A stretch of DNA of 64,000 nucleotides from Natronoglycomyces albus (GTDB lineage Bacteria; Actinomycetota; Actinomycetes; Mycobacteriales; Micromonosporaceae). Location: contig NZ_CP070496.1 of NCBI RefSeq assembly GCF_016925535.1, positions 2,790,001 to 2,854,000 on the forward strand. Direction: 5' to 3'. Below are positions 20,257 through 29,291 of the stretch, piece after piece. The notes beneath the pieces were generated by a model. It did not search any database. It was not told the DNA's origin and was given only the letters and a program-made list of their open reading frames with translations. Each line of letters begins with the position of its first letter. Positions within the stretch are counted from its first letter, which is position 1. The translations under genes and the position numbers were made by a program.

Positions 20257-20469
20257 ATGTCCCAGCGAACCAGGGCCTATATCTACCGAATCTCGATCCC
20301 TGTCGTAGCACTCTTGGTTTTCTACGGCATCATCGCCGAAGGAGCCGCCGCACTATGGCTGGGACTCATCGGAGCCGTGTTGGGAATCGGCGACATCGCA
20401 TTGGCCGCCAAACACACTCCTACGCAGGTCGCGGAACCGCACACCGACACCTCGGGTGGTAACAAATAG
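20257..20469 (+). CDS. small holin-like membrane protein
   Basis: 70 residues from the ATG at 20257, with a strong AAGGAG at 20243-20248. One or two hydrophobic helices (about residues 11-48: ISIPVVALLVFYGIIAEGAA then LWLGLIGAVLGIGDIALAA) and a hydrophilic tail. The layout, with a basic RAYIYR start, two short helices and AALWLGLIGAVLG, resembles small membrane proteins found next to endolysins in actinophages, often called holins. No endolysin is nearby. It overlaps the next gene by one base. Function unproven. Confidence 0.7.
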   Translation: MSQRTRAYIYRISIPVVALLVFYGIIAEGAAALWLGLIGAVLGIGDIALAAKHTPTQVAEPHTDTSGGNK

Positions 20470-20852
20470 TGAGTTCATGGGAAATGAGCGGTGATGCCGC
20501 CAATCAGCAGCTGGCCCTCACGGCGGCCAAGACCGTCGTCAAATCACTGGCCCGAGGCATAGACGCACCGATCCACTTGGTGCCGCAGCTGTGGCCACAA
20601 GTGCAGGTTGACCGTGATGCGATCGCGTTGACGCTCATGGACGCGCAGTTGCAGCTGAGTACCCGGGCCAGTGAATTCGAGGTCCGCATGCGCCACATCA
20701 TCGCTTGGCGCGGACATTTTGCCGACTTGCTGCGAATCGACGCGAAGGCCCCGCATCGGCTGCGGCAGCTAGTCATGGAGCTGGAGACAGCCCAAGAGGC
20801 CAACCGGGCCTCTCAACTGGCCGACGCCCACAATGGGGACGCTCCGGCCTAG
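20469..20852 (+). CDS. unknown 127-residue protein coupled to holin-like gene
   Basis: 127 residues starting at a GTG that shares one base with the previous stop (TAGTG), so the two genes are translationally coupled. The protein is alpha-helical in composition, soluble, with no signal peptide or membrane helix, and I recognise no domain. It contains DRDAIALTLMDAQLQLSTRA and a region rich in Arg and His in the second half. A strong hairpin follows 28 bases after the stop. No function is assigned. Confidence 0.7.
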   Translation: MSSWEMSGDAANQQLALTAAKTVVKSLARGIDAPIHLVPQLWPQVQVDRDAIALTLMDAQLQLSTRASEFEVRMRHIIAWRGHFADLLRIDAKAPHRLRQLVMELETAQEANRASQLADAHNGDAPA

Positions 20853-20880
20853 CGAAGTCGGGATTCTCACCCTCATACGA

Positions 20881-20915
20881 AATTGGGCCCCAACCACAAA
20901 GGTTGGGGCCCAATT
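20881..20915. terminator. bidirectional terminator hairpin
   Basis: Perfect 15-bp stem (20881-20895 with 20901-20915) with a 5-base loop, between the convergent unknown gene and the desaturase gene. The AATT ends give short A/T stretches on both strands, so it can act for both. Confidence 0.8.
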
Positions 20916-20971
20916 CTCTAGGCATATTCACTTAAGAGCGTCACACTAAGTCGCCTGCGAGGCTGACTCTA

Positions 20972-21979
20972 CTAAGCCGCAGCCCGGGCTTCGTCACGCT
21001 CGATGGTGAGCTTCTTGATGCGCTCTTCGCTAGGCCACTTGACGTCAGTTGCCCATCCGAACTTCTCGAAAATCCAGATGAGACGGGCCGTGGTGTCAAT
21101 CTGTCCCTTCAGCACACCGTGGCGAGCTGAGGTCGGGTCGGCGTGGTGCAGGTTGTGCCAAGACTCTCCGAAGGAGGCGATGGCCAACGGCCAGACGTTC
21201 GCGGCTTTGTCACGAGCTTTGAACGGGCGCTCTCCCACCATGTGGCAGATCGAGTTCGTCGCCCACGTGGTGTGGTGCAGTACCGAGACACGTACAAGTC
21301 CGGCCCAGAAGAAGGCAGTCAGGGCACCCATCCACGACATCGTGATGAGGCCACCTAGGACGGCTGGGAGCAGGAAGGTCAGGATCGTCCACAGCCAAAA
21401 CAGGCTGGAAACGCGGACTAGGTCCTTATCACGCAGCAGGTCGGGGCAGTAACGTTGCACGTTGGTCGTGTTGTTGCGCTGGAACATCCAACCCATGTGC
21501 GAGTGCCAGAATCCCTTGGTGATGGCCCAAGGGGACGTGCCGAAGAGCCACGGCGAGTGAGGGTCACCCTCTTTATCGGAGAAGGCGTGGTGACGGCGGT
21601 GGTCGGCGACCCAGCCAATGGGGTTGCCCTGCACGGCCATCGAACCAAGGATCGTGATGAAGATCTTGAGCGGACGATTGGCTTTAAAGGAACCGTGCGT
21701 CAACATCCGGTGGTATGCGAGCGTGACACCGTGACCGGTGACAAAAAAGAAAACCAGCGCCAGCACGATGTCGGTGACGCCCAGCAAGCCGGTCGTCCAA
21801 GCGAAGGGCACTGCTGCGGCCAACGCGATCATCGGGCCAATCAGGAAGATGTAGACCAGGGACTGGTGTCCGACGCTGCGCTTTTCTCCCATGGCCGGTT
21901 TGGGCCCGGAACGTTTCGCTGGCTTCGGTTTGTCGATGGTCGGCTGTGGCGCCGCGGGGTTTTCTATCAATGTCGTCAT
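20972..21979 (-). CDS. acyl-CoA/acyl-lipid delta-9-type fatty acid desaturase
   Basis: 335-residue membrane di-iron desaturase that introduces a double bond into fatty acyl chains. All three histidine boxes are present: HRMLTH (HX4H), HRRHH (HX2HH) and HNLHH (HX2HH). Hydrophobic pairs of helices flank the boxes. The family signature GNPIGWVADHRRHH and a HTTWATNSICH motif match the stearoyl-CoA desaturase (OLE1) type. The N-terminus is a Pro/Lys-rich tail. Its 5' side carries a perfect 32-bp palindrome at about 130 bases. Confidence 0.95.
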   Translation of the reverse strand: MTTLIENPAAPQPTIDKPKPAKRSGPKPAMGEKRSVGHQSLVYIFLIGPMIALAAAVPFAWTTGLLGVTDIVLALVFFFVTGHGVTLAYHRMLTHGSFKANRPLKIFITILGSMAVQGNPIGWVADHRRHHAFSDKEGDPHSPWLFGTSPWAITKGFWHSHMGWMFQRNNTTNVQRYCPDLLRDKDLVRVSSLFWLWTILTFLLPAVLGGLITMSWMGALTAFFWAGLVRVSVLHHTTWATNSICHMVGERPFKARDKAANVWPLAIASFGESWHNLHHADPTSARHGVLKGQIDTTARLIWIFEKFGWATDVKWPSEERIKKLTIERDEARAAA

Positions 21980-22110
21980 GAGGTCGCTCGTCCTGTCTTA
22001 ATCGGCTGCTGCGATACCTCTAATCATTGTTCATTTGCGCTGGGAAAACAGTAGGTTCATCACCCGAATCCAAAGGGGGGTTTACCGCCTTGCCAGGTGG
22101 GGTTTTCCGC

Positions 22111-22142
22111 CTCCGTCAGGGGGCCTAGGCCCCCTGACGGAG
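22111..22142. repeat. 32-bp perfect palindrome (terminator candidate)
   Basis: Bases 22111-22126 are exactly the reverse complement of 22127-22142. It lies 133 bases past the response-regulator stop (minus strand) and 131 bases before the desaturase start. It may terminate the two-component operon; neither side has a T-run, and the desaturase promoter must lie to its left. Confidence 0.7.
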
Positions 22143-22274
22143 GGAGCTTTAAGGTCCATAACCCGCAAATCAGACAACTACTGGCAAGTCAACTAAAAAG
22201 TAGCCACTCGCATGTCACTGACGGTGACCAGCTATGGGCCAATAACCCGTCCGGTCTCGAAAACGGAGTGCGCC

Positions 22275-22916
22275 TCAGGAGTCTTCGAGATAGGCCAGCA
22301 CCGCCAAGACCCGGCGGTTGTCGTCCTCAGACTGGGCGAGCCCGAGTTTGCGAAAAACATTGGCGGAGTGTTTGCCCACAGCTTTCTCGGTGATATGCAA
22401 GGCTGCCGCGATGGCGGCGTTGGAGCGCCCCTCGGCCATCTGCGCGAGGACTTCCTGTTCCCGCGCCGATAGGGCCTGCAGCTGATTTTGCTGCCCACCC
22501 AGAAGCTGCGAGACGACCTCGGGGTCCATCGCGGTGCCGCCAGCGGCGACACTACGCAACGCGGCGATGAAATCGCTCACGTGTGAGACGCGGTCCTTCA
22601 ACAGGTAGCCCACGCCACCGCGTCGGTCACGCATGAGCTCACGGGCATAGAGCTGCTCGACATACTGGGAGAGGACCAGAACCGGAAGATCCGGCAACTG
22701 GCGGCGCGCGGCAATAGCGGCGCGCAGCCCTTCATCGGTGAAAGTAGGAGGGAGACGAATGTCAACGACGGCCACGTCAGGCTGATGTTCGAGCAAAGCC
22801 GCCGTCAAGTCCGGCCCATTGTCGACCGCCTCCACAACCGTGCAGTCGTGGGCTTCCAGCAGGCGGATCAACCCGTCGCGTAGCAACGAGTTATCTTCGG
22901 CCAGCACAACATCCAT
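22275..22916 (-). CDS. NarL/FixJ-family response regulator
   Basis: 213 residues. Receiver domain 1-120 with acidic pocket (E7, D8), phospho-acceptor Asp52 (VAVVDIRLPP) and a conserved Lys near 105 (LLKDRV). The C-terminal LuxR-type helix-turn-helix lies at about 148-210 (LSAREQEVLAQMAEGRSNAA then the recognition helix ITEKAVGKHSANVF). It lies directly downstream of a sensor histidine kinase with a 36-base gap, its certain partner. This class controls varied stress or antibiotic responses; targets unknown. Confidence 0.95.
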   Translation of the reverse strand: MDVVLAEDNSLLRDGLIRLLEAHDCTVVEAVDNGPDLTAALLEHQPDVAVVDIRLPPTFTDEGLRAAIAARRQLPDLPVLVLSQYVEQLYARELMRDRRGGVGYLLKDRVSHVSDFIAALRSVAAGGTAMDPEVVSQLLGGQQNQLQALSAREQEVLAQMAEGRSNAAIAAALHITEKAVGKHSANVFRKLGLAQSEDDNRRVLAVLAYLEDS

Positions 22917-22952
22917 TATCGCCTCCTGAGACTCAGATTTTCCGTGCGGGCG

Positions 22953-24377
22953 TTAGCTTTGGGTGGCATCGTGAGCGCGAGAGAACTCCTCGGCCCCACC
23001 GCCGGGGCCCTTTTTCGAGGACCCTCCAGTTCTTTTCGACCGGCCCGACTTCGATTTGCGTGAACGGCGTCGGAAGTTAGTCTTCTCTACCGCCTCGGCC
23101 TCATCGGCGCCGCTGTCCTGCAACTGGCAGGGAATGGCAATAGTGACTGTGGTCGGCCCACCCTGCGGGCTATCAATGTCGATCGTGCCGTCAAAGGCGG
23201 AGACTCGCCGACGGACGCCCTCGAGGCCGCCGCCAGTCTCGGCGGAGGCTCCTCCGATGCCATCGTCTTGCACTTCGATGACGAACTGACCCGCGACGTA
23301 AGCGACGATTACCGCCACCTTGGACGCATGGGCGTGCTTGGTGATATTGGTGAAGACTTCGCTGGTGGCGAAGTAAACAGCTGATTCAACCGTACCTGGG
23401 AGTTTGCCCGTGACCTTGTAGATGATCGTCACCGGTAGAGGATTGGCCAGAGCCATCGCCTGCAGCGCGCCGGAGAAACCCCGATCTGCCAACACAGGAG
23501 GATGGATGCCGCGTGCGAGGTTGCGAATCTCATTGAGCGCATTCTGGCTCTCGTCGCGCGCCTCAGCCAAAAGCGCCTTGGCCCCCTCGGGATCGGTATC
23601 CACCATATCCTCGGCCATACCGATGCTCAGTCCCAGCGCCACCAGCCGAGCCTGTGCCCCGTCGTGCAAATCCCTCTCGATACGGCGCAGCTCAGCGGCA
23701 GCGGTGTCGACTGTGTCATCGCGCGATTCGCGAAGTTGAGAAACCTGCGCCGACAACCGCATGGCCGCCGTGGGACCAAGCAGCTTGGCACCAACTCCGG
23801 CATACCAACGCATGAGTCGTTCCGTCCAGTGCCACCACGCTGCTCCGAACAACACGCCCAAAGGCACCAACATCAGGGTCTTGGCAACGGAATCAAACTG
23901 GTAGAAACCGACGTTGCCGAGAGTTTCCCTGACTCCGTCACTAAAGAAAAACAGGTACAACAACGGCTGGACGATCAAGTAGGCACCCACGGCGAAAAAG
24001 CCAATGAGCAGGCCATACATAAGGGCACCGAGGGTGGAGTTAATGCCGAGCCACGCTACATCCCGCCACGTCGCGGGGTCGCGGATCAGCCACAGCGCCC
24101 TTCGGTCAAGCGACCCACGCGGCCAAGGCCGGTACGGATTGGACACCGGCGTGTCGAGCCGATCGGTGAAGATTCGCCGCTGCGCGCCCGCCCACGCCCG
24201 AATCTTCCAAATCAAGGCGATGGTCAGCGGGATACCCACCCAAAACAGGACCAGCACACTAGCGAGCGCGGCGGCCACGATGAGGAGCATCCCCATCAAA
24301 GACAGTGAGCACAGCAGAATCGAGCTGACGAGGGTATGAGAACGTCGCTGGATTCCGTCGCTGAATTTCTCCATCAT
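22953..24377 (-). CDS. sensor histidine kinase, NarL-partner (HisKA_3) type
   Basis: About 474 residues from the ATG at 24377; upstream in-frame sequence lacks family character. A membrane sensor region with helices at about 14-57, 119-145 and 169-184 matches the actinobacterial sensor domain. It is followed by the HisKA_3 dimerisation helix with phospho-acceptor His238 (RRIERDLHDGAQARL) and a HATPase domain (DDGIGG box near residue 420). The C-terminal tail is basic and rich in Ser, Lys and Gly (FRRRSRKSKSGRSKRTGG), probably disordered. It phosphorylates the adjacent NarL-type regulator. The signal is unknown. Confidence 0.93.
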   Translation of the reverse strand: MMEKFSDGIQRRSHTLVSSILLCSLSLMGMLLIVAAALASVLVLFWVGIPLTIALIWKIRAWAGAQRRIFTDRLDTPVSNPYRPWPRGSLDRRALWLIRDPATWRDVAWLGINSTLGALMYGLLIGFFAVGAYLIVQPLLYLFFFSDGVRETLGNVGFYQFDSVAKTLMLVPLGVLFGAAWWHWTERLMRWYAGVGAKLLGPTAAMRLSAQVSQLRESRDDTVDTAAAELRRIERDLHDGAQARLVALGLSIGMAEDMVDTDPEGAKALLAEARDESQNALNEIRNLARGIHPPVLADRGFSGALQAMALANPLPVTIIYKVTGKLPGTVESAVYFATSEVFTNITKHAHASKVAVIVAYVAGQFVIEVQDDGIGGASAETGGGLEGVRRRVSAFDGTIDIDSPQGGPTTVTIAIPCQLQDSGADEAEAVEKTNFRRRSRKSKSGRSKRTGGSSKKGPGGGAEEFSRAHDATQS

Positions 24378-24520
24378 GGTGGCCACAGATAAGTAGCGTA
24401 GCCTGACCACCCGTAGGCGTTCGACAGCGCAGGGCCTCGAGATCCCGGCTCGACAGCAAGTCGTGGAGACCAAAGCGCTCAGGTGGGGAAGCTGCGGCGC
24501 GGGTAGGCCCGGCTACCGGC

Positions 24521-25891
24521 TCAACTTTGCACGCTGCGAGATCGCGCCGCGACCTCGCCAATGACAATGACGGCTGGAGAACGGACCTCACATTCGGCCA
24601 GGCCGCCAAGGGTAGTGTCCCGCACCAGCTGATGGACGGTCGTGGCGTTTTCAACGATACGAACCGGCGTCTGGGCGTCTTTGCCGCCAGCCAGCAACGC
24701 CGCCGCGATCTCGGCGCGATTCTTGACGGCCATAAGCAGGATCAATGTGCCGTTGGAGGCTGCCAGCGCCTCCCAGTTGACCCGGCTAGTCGGATCGAGC
24801 GGGGGAACATGGCCCGACACCACCGTGAAGTCGTGGACCACTCCCCGCTCCGTCACGGGGATGCCAGCCGCAGCGGGACCGGCGATGGAGCTGGAAATGC
24901 CGGGAACGACATGAACGGGAATCCCCGCGTCGACACACGCGTCGATCTCTTCGGCTCCCCGCCCGAAAACGAATCCGTCGCCGCCTTTGAGCCGGACGAC
25001 AAACTTCCCGGCGCTGGCCCGCTGAACTAGAAGCGTGTTGATCGCCTCTTGGGTGGTGTGTCTCCCATAGGGCAGTTTGGCCGCGTCGATCAGTTCGACG
25101 TCGTCGTCAAGTACGTCGAGCAGTTCGAGCGGTACCAGCCGGTCGGAAATGACGACCTCGGCGCGCTGGAGGAGGCGTAGTCCGCGCAATGTGATCAGGT
25201 CCGCGTCGCCGGGTCCGGCCCCTACGAGGGCGACGCCGACCGGAGCTTGCTTCGCGCGGCGTCGCCTCGCGCCCAGGTCGCCGTCTTGCAGCTGATGGCT
25301 GAGCTGCTGGCGCACGTCCTTGGCTCGCAGCGGGTCGCCCGAGGCAAGCACGGCTATCTGGAGGCCGTCCCAGGAAGTGGTCGCGGCGGCCCAAGCGGTC
25401 GAGTCCTCCGCGTCATCGGCGCGGCTGCAGAAGGTCCGCTGCTTTTCGCATTCGCGGGCGATCTGTTCGTTGGCGTCGTGGTCATCGGTAGCGGCCAAGA
25501 CCAACCACGCACCGTCGACATCAGTGGGGCGGAAGGTCCTTTCGCTCCAGGAGAGGTCGCCTCGGCGAGCCAGATCGGACAAAGTGGTGGTCAGGCGGGG
25601 AGAGATGATGTGGACTTGGGCTCCGGTGCTGAGCAGACGTGGGACGCGGCGGGCGGCGACCGAGCCACCTCCAACGACGAGTACCCGACGTCCCGATAGC
25701 CGCAGCCCCATTGGGAAGGTCAACTCCGTGCGGCTGGCCCCACCTGAGTTGTTCTCACCGGGGCGGCCGTCCTGGGGTGGGCGTTGTTGTTGTGCCACGG
25801 GCGTGGCCTCCTCGTTGCCGTGCTTAACTGTGTGCTCTTCCAGCGGTGGGCTACTGGGCTGCGAGTGCCGCGCTTTCTCCTCGCGGGCCAT
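24521..25891 (-). CDS. cysG: siroheme synthase (CysG-type fusion)
   Basis: Bifunctional enzyme making siroheme for sulfite/nitrite reductases. From the ATG at 25891 it has 456 residues, nearly the length of E. coli CysG; a shorter start at 25711 (MGLRLSG) is possible and upstream sequence to 26056 is not family-like. The N-terminal NAD-binding part (VLVVGGGSVAARR) is the precorrin-2 dehydrogenase/ferrochelatase. The C-terminal half is uroporphyrinogen-III C-methyltransferase, with VGAGPGDADLITLRGLR, RLKGGDGFVFGRG and VVPGISS motifs. The first 60 residues are a polar, Gln/Pro-rich extension. No sulfite reductase gene is in the window. Confidence 0.92.
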   Translation of the reverse strand: MAREEKARHSQPSSPPLEEHTVKHGNEEATPVAQQQRPPQDGRPGENNSGGASRTELTFPMGLRLSGRRVLVVGGGSVAARRVPRLLSTGAQVHIISPRLTTTLSDLARRGDLSWSERTFRPTDVDGAWLVLAATDDHDANEQIARECEKQRTFCSRADDAEDSTAWAAATTSWDGLQIAVLASGDPLRAKDVRQQLSHQLQDGDLGARRRRAKQAPVGVALVGAGPGDADLITLRGLRLLQRAEVVISDRLVPLELLDVLDDDVELIDAAKLPYGRHTTQEAINTLLVQRASAGKFVVRLKGGDGFVFGRGAEEIDACVDAGIPVHVVPGISSSIAGPAAAGIPVTERGVVHDFTVVSGHVPPLDPTSRVNWEALAASNGTLILLMAVKNRAEIAAALLAGGKDAQTPVRIVENATTVHQLVRDTTLGGLAECEVRSPAVIVIGEVAARSRSVQS

Positions 25892-26220
25892 CTCGGACCT
25901 CGGCCGGGCTCTTGCGACACACGGACTGCCCTCGGTCAGCCTAGGCCGACCATATAGCGGAATCAGTTGATGCGCTGTGTGATCCCCGCAGGGGGCTCTG
26001 CCTTCGCGCCCTCGGTTGGGAGCCTGGCACCTATCGACAGCGTCGGCGTGTCGCATCTGCGATAGCCCGAGGCGATTTTTCCATGTTTACAGGCTCTCGT
26101 GCGCATACGGCGTGCTTGCATTTGCGTACAGGTGAGCGAAAGATCCCGAAAGGGTAACTTTCTCGCATCTACCGTGATCGTAATCACCAGAATGTCGCAT
26201 TTGTCATTTACCGTAGAAGG
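25892..26220. other. divergent promoter gap
   Basis: About 329 bases between the divergent siroheme synthase and penicillin-binding protein genes. No coding frame with real character. Promoters for both are expected here; AGAAGG just before 26221 serves the PBP start. Confidence 0.5.
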
Positions 26221-28371
26221 ATGCAGCTTCAATCCCAACTCTTCGAACCTCCCAGCGAACAACAGCGGCCCGCTGAAGGCGTCTATCGACTGCTGCGCGC
26301 TGGCATTCTCGTGGGATTGTCCGTTGCCATTTTGGTTTTTCCCGTGGTGGTCATGGGCGGTTTGAGCGCCAAGGCCGGAGCGAGCGCTATTGACCAGTTG
26401 TCGGTGGAGTTGGCCGAGACCAACCCTCCACTGACCAGCTACGTATACGCGGCCGACGGCGAGACCCTGATCTCGCTGTTCTACGACGAGTTTCGCCGTC
26501 ATGTCGATCTCGACGAGATCGCGCCTGTGATGCAGCAAGCTCTCATCGCCGCGGAGGACGCTCGTTTCTACGAGCACAATGGCGTGGACTACCGAGGAAT
26601 TTTGCGGGCGGCCGTAGCCAACCAAGCAGGCGGCGAAGTCGAACAAGGGGCCTCGACTTTGACGATGCAATACGTGCGGGGGGCTCTACAACACAATTCC
26701 GAATCCATTGAGGATGTCATCGCGGCGACCGAACAGACCGCCGACCGCAAGCTACGCGAAGCCAGGCTATCGATGGCGCTGGAAGATCAGCTCACCAAAG
26801 ATGAGATCCTGGAGCGTTACCTCAACCAGGCGTACTTTGGGCACAACGCCTACGGAATCTTCGCCGCCGCCTACATCTATTTCTCCAAGCATCCCAGCGA
26901 GCTAGAACTCGACGAGGCGGCGCTTTTGGCCGGGCTAGTACAGGCCCCCTCCGACTACGACCCTGTCTCCTCAGACCAAATCGCGGCCGAGCAACGCCGC
27001 AATTGGGTACTCGACCGGATGGTGGAGACTGAGTTCATTTCCGCCGCTGACGCCTCCGAAGTGCACTCAACTGGCATCGAACTCAACGTGAGCAACCCGC
27101 CCAACTCCTGCATCGGCATCACCGGTGAGATCAGCGAGCATGGCTTCTTCTGCGACTATTTGCGGCTGTGGTGGCGCACGCAGGAGGCATTCGGTGACAC
27201 CCCGCAGGAGCGGGAGACCAACTTGCGGCAAGGTGGCTACACCGTCATCGCCACCCTCGACCCCGACATGCACCAGATCGCCGCCGACCACATCAATGAT
27301 CAGGTATCCCCCAACTCCAAGCACGCCTTGGGGGGAGTGCTCATGGAGCCGGGGACCGGGCGCATCAAATCTTTGGCACTCAATCGGAACTACAGCCTCG
27401 ACCAGTCCAACAACGGCGCCCACTCCAACCCAAGCAGTTCCCAGATCGGTAACTATCCCAACACCGTGAACGCCCTGCTGGGAGGCGGAAACGCCTCCGG
27501 GTACCAAGGCGGGTCGACGTTCAAGGTCTTTGTGATGTTGGCGGCCCTGGACAATGGCTACACACTTGACCACGCCATCAACTCACCTCACCGCGTCACG
27601 ACTGGCTATATCACCGCCGGGGGACGCGCCTCCTGTGGCGGACGATGGTGCCCGCAGAACGCCAACGAGTCGATGGCGGGCAACCGTGACATGTGGTCGG
27701 GTTACGGGATGTCGGTCAACACCTATTTCGCGCAACTCATCCAGCAAGTCGGGGCCGACGAAGCCGTGCTCATGGCTGAACGTATGGGGCTGGAATGGCG
27801 CACCGAAACCGACCGGCTCTACGCCTCGCCCGAACGACGCAGAGGCTGGGGACCGTTCACCTTGGGCGTATCGGACGTACAGCCCATCGAAATGACCAAC
27901 GTGTTCAACACGCTAGCCGGGGAAGGTCAGTATTGTGAGCCGCTACCGGTGTTGCGGGTGATCGACCCCAACGGCCAGGAACTTGATGTCGCCTCTCCAC
28001 GATGCAAGCAAGAACTCGATGTCGACGTGGCCCGCGCTGCGGTGGACGCGGGGCTATGTACGACCGAAACTCACCCAGACGATTCGGTGTGCGGTGAATG
28101 GGGTACCGCCGGTGACGTTGGCCGCACCGTCGAACGCCAGGTCTCTGGCAAGACTGGCACCACCGACTCATTCCAAGCCGCGTGGTTCTTCGGATCGACT
28201 CCACAATTGACCGTGGGAACGTTCATGGCCGACCCTGACTACATGTTCAACACGGTCGGTCGCAACCGCACGATGATTCCCCGCGAAACCGCCGCAATGA
28301 TCTTTCGGGACGTTTTGGAGGGCGAGCCGAAACTCGAATTCACCAGACCGTCGTCCAGTATCCGGGGATGA
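26221..28371 (+). CDS. class A penicillin-binding protein (transglycosylase/transpeptidase)
   Basis: 716 residues. A single N-terminal anchor helix (about 28-48) exports both catalytic domains. The GT51 glycosyltransferase domain (about 70-250) has catalytic Glu112 in AEDARFYEHNG and the QGASTLTMQ motif near 142. The transpeptidase domain (about 360-700) has the complete active-site set: Ser432-TFK435, Ser498-Val-Asn500 and Lys644-Thr-Gly646. It polymerises and cross-links peptidoglycan. Several Cys pairs in the extracytoplasmic part may form disulfides. The C-terminus lacks the PASTA domain seen in some actinobacterial PBPs. It resembles the mycobacterial PonA family in layout. Confidence 0.95.
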   Translation: MQLQSQLFEPPSEQQRPAEGVYRLLRAGILVGLSVAILVFPVVVMGGLSAKAGASAIDQLSVELAETNPPLTSYVYAADGETLISLFYDEFRRHVDLDEIAPVMQQALIAAEDARFYEHNGVDYRGILRAAVANQAGGEVEQGASTLTMQYVRGALQHNSESIEDVIAATEQTADRKLREARLSMALEDQLTKDEILERYLNQAYFGHNAYGIFAAAYIYFSKHPSELELDEAALLAGLVQAPSDYDPVSSDQIAAEQRRNWVLDRMVETEFISAADASEVHSTGIELNVSNPPNSCIGITGEISEHGFFCDYLRLWWRTQEAFGDTPQERETNLRQGGYTVIATLDPDMHQIAADHINDQVSPNSKHALGGVLMEPGTGRIKSLALNRNYSLDQSNNGAHSNPSSSQIGNYPNTVNALLGGGNASGYQGGSTFKVFVMLAALDNGYTLDHAINSPHRVTTGYITAGGRASCGGRWCPQNANESMAGNRDMWSGYGMSVNTYFAQLIQQVGADEAVLMAERMGLEWRTETDRLYASPERRRGWGPFTLGVSDVQPIEMTNVFNTLAGEGQYCEPLPVLRVIDPNGQELDVASPRCKQELDVDVARAAVDAGLCTTETHPDDSVCGEWGTAGDVGRTVERQVSGKTGTTDSFQAAWFFGSTPQLTVGTFMADPDYMFNTVGRNRTMIPRETAAMIFRDVLEGEPKLEFTRPSSSIRG

Positions 28372-28480
28372 CGGCCCCGAAAACACACTCAGATACGGCC
28401 CAGCGTCGATCGGCGGGGTTAGAGCTGCGGCTCTGGCCCCGCCCACGAGGAGGACCGAAGGTTCGCAGGGACCAGGCCGG

Positions 28481-29254
28481 TCAGTCTTCCGCCAGTTCCT
28501 CGGCGACGCTGCGCTTGCCGGTGGTGACTCCCCCACGTCCCTGGGCTTCACGGCGAGCAAGAACGACAAACCCGATCGGGATCATGCCTGCGAACAGCCA
28601 CCACTGCACCGCGTAGCTGTAATTTTGCCAAGCTCGATAGCTGGGCGGATTTTGCACCTGGAAGGGTGCCGATGCCTCCAGGTCCCCCACGTAACCGGCC
28701 CGAAGCTGGTACGGAAACTCCGCGGCGAGCTGGTCAACGTTGATGACCCTTGAGTGCCAGCGCCCGTCCTCTCGACTGACCTGGCCACCACGCGGTTCGG
28801 GCTCGTAGACTCGCCCGATCACGGTTGTTTCACCAGTGGGAGCGGGAGGAATGTCGGGCACTGCGCCCCCCTGTGCCGCGGCGATCCATCCTCGATTGAT
28901 GAGGACGGCGCTGCCGTCGTCAAGTAGCAGCGGGGTGAGGATCTCGTAGCCATTGCTGCCATCTTGCGGGCGGGCCCGAATCACGATCTCATTGTCGGTA
29001 TCGAATTCGCCGGTGACTTCGACGACAAGCCAGCGGTCGTCATCGTCGAGCGCCACCTCGGCGGGCAACACGTGTTCAAAGGCAGCGGGGTCGGCCCCGG
29101 CCCCGGCCTGAATGCGGTCGTTCGCCGCCGATCGCTCGGTGGCACGCCCTTGCTGCCAGGTGGCTAGCAGGGCACACACCAACACCGCCACTAGCGCGAA
29201 GGCCGCTAGGCCCAGCCAGCGCGGTGAGGTGAGGAACCGGTACCCCTGACGCAC
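28481..29254 (-). CDS. SURF1-family cytochrome oxidase assembly protein
   Basis: 257 residues. The classic SURF1 layout is two membrane helices flanking an extracytoplasmic domain: an N-terminal helix (about 15-34, ending WQQGR, the usual WQ-R motif) and a C-terminal helix (about 218-238, after YAVQWWLF). The extracytoplasmic part has the LINRGWI motif. SURF1 proteins help insert haem a into cytochrome oxidase. It starts at GTG 29254 with TAGACT seven bases before it, so the mRNA may be leaderless. Its promoter overlaps the divergent M20 gene. Confidence 0.93.
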   Translation of the reverse strand: MRQGYRFLTSPRWLGLAAFALVAVLVCALLATWQQGRATERSAANDRIQAGAGADPAAFEHVLPAEVALDDDDRWLVVEVTGEFDTDNEIVIRARPQDGSNGYEILTPLLLDDGSAVLINRGWIAAAQGGAVPDIPPAPTGETTVIGRVYEPEPRGGQVSREDGRWHSRVINVDQLAAEFPYQLRAGYVGDLEASAPFQVQNPPSYRAWQNYSYAVQWWLFAGMIPIGFVVLARREAQGRGGVTTGKRSVAEELAED

Positions 29255-29261
29255 AGGTGTG

Positions 29262-29291
29262 AGTCTAGAGGTTCCCTAAGATGGGGGTCAT
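29262..29291 (-). promoter_or_regulatory. SURF1 promoter overlapping the M20 start
   Basis: On the minus strand, ATGACC (29286-29291) and TAGACT (29262-29267) are spaced by 18 bases; TAGACT is the common actinobacterial -10. The GTG of SURF1 lies seven bases beyond it. The -35 falls inside the first codons of the divergent M20 peptidase. Inferred from sequence. Confidence 0.6.

Noticed and set aside
25963-26670. 235-codon minus-strand frame across the divergent gap and PBP start
   Set aside because: Overlaps the strong PBP frame and the control region; no family likeness.
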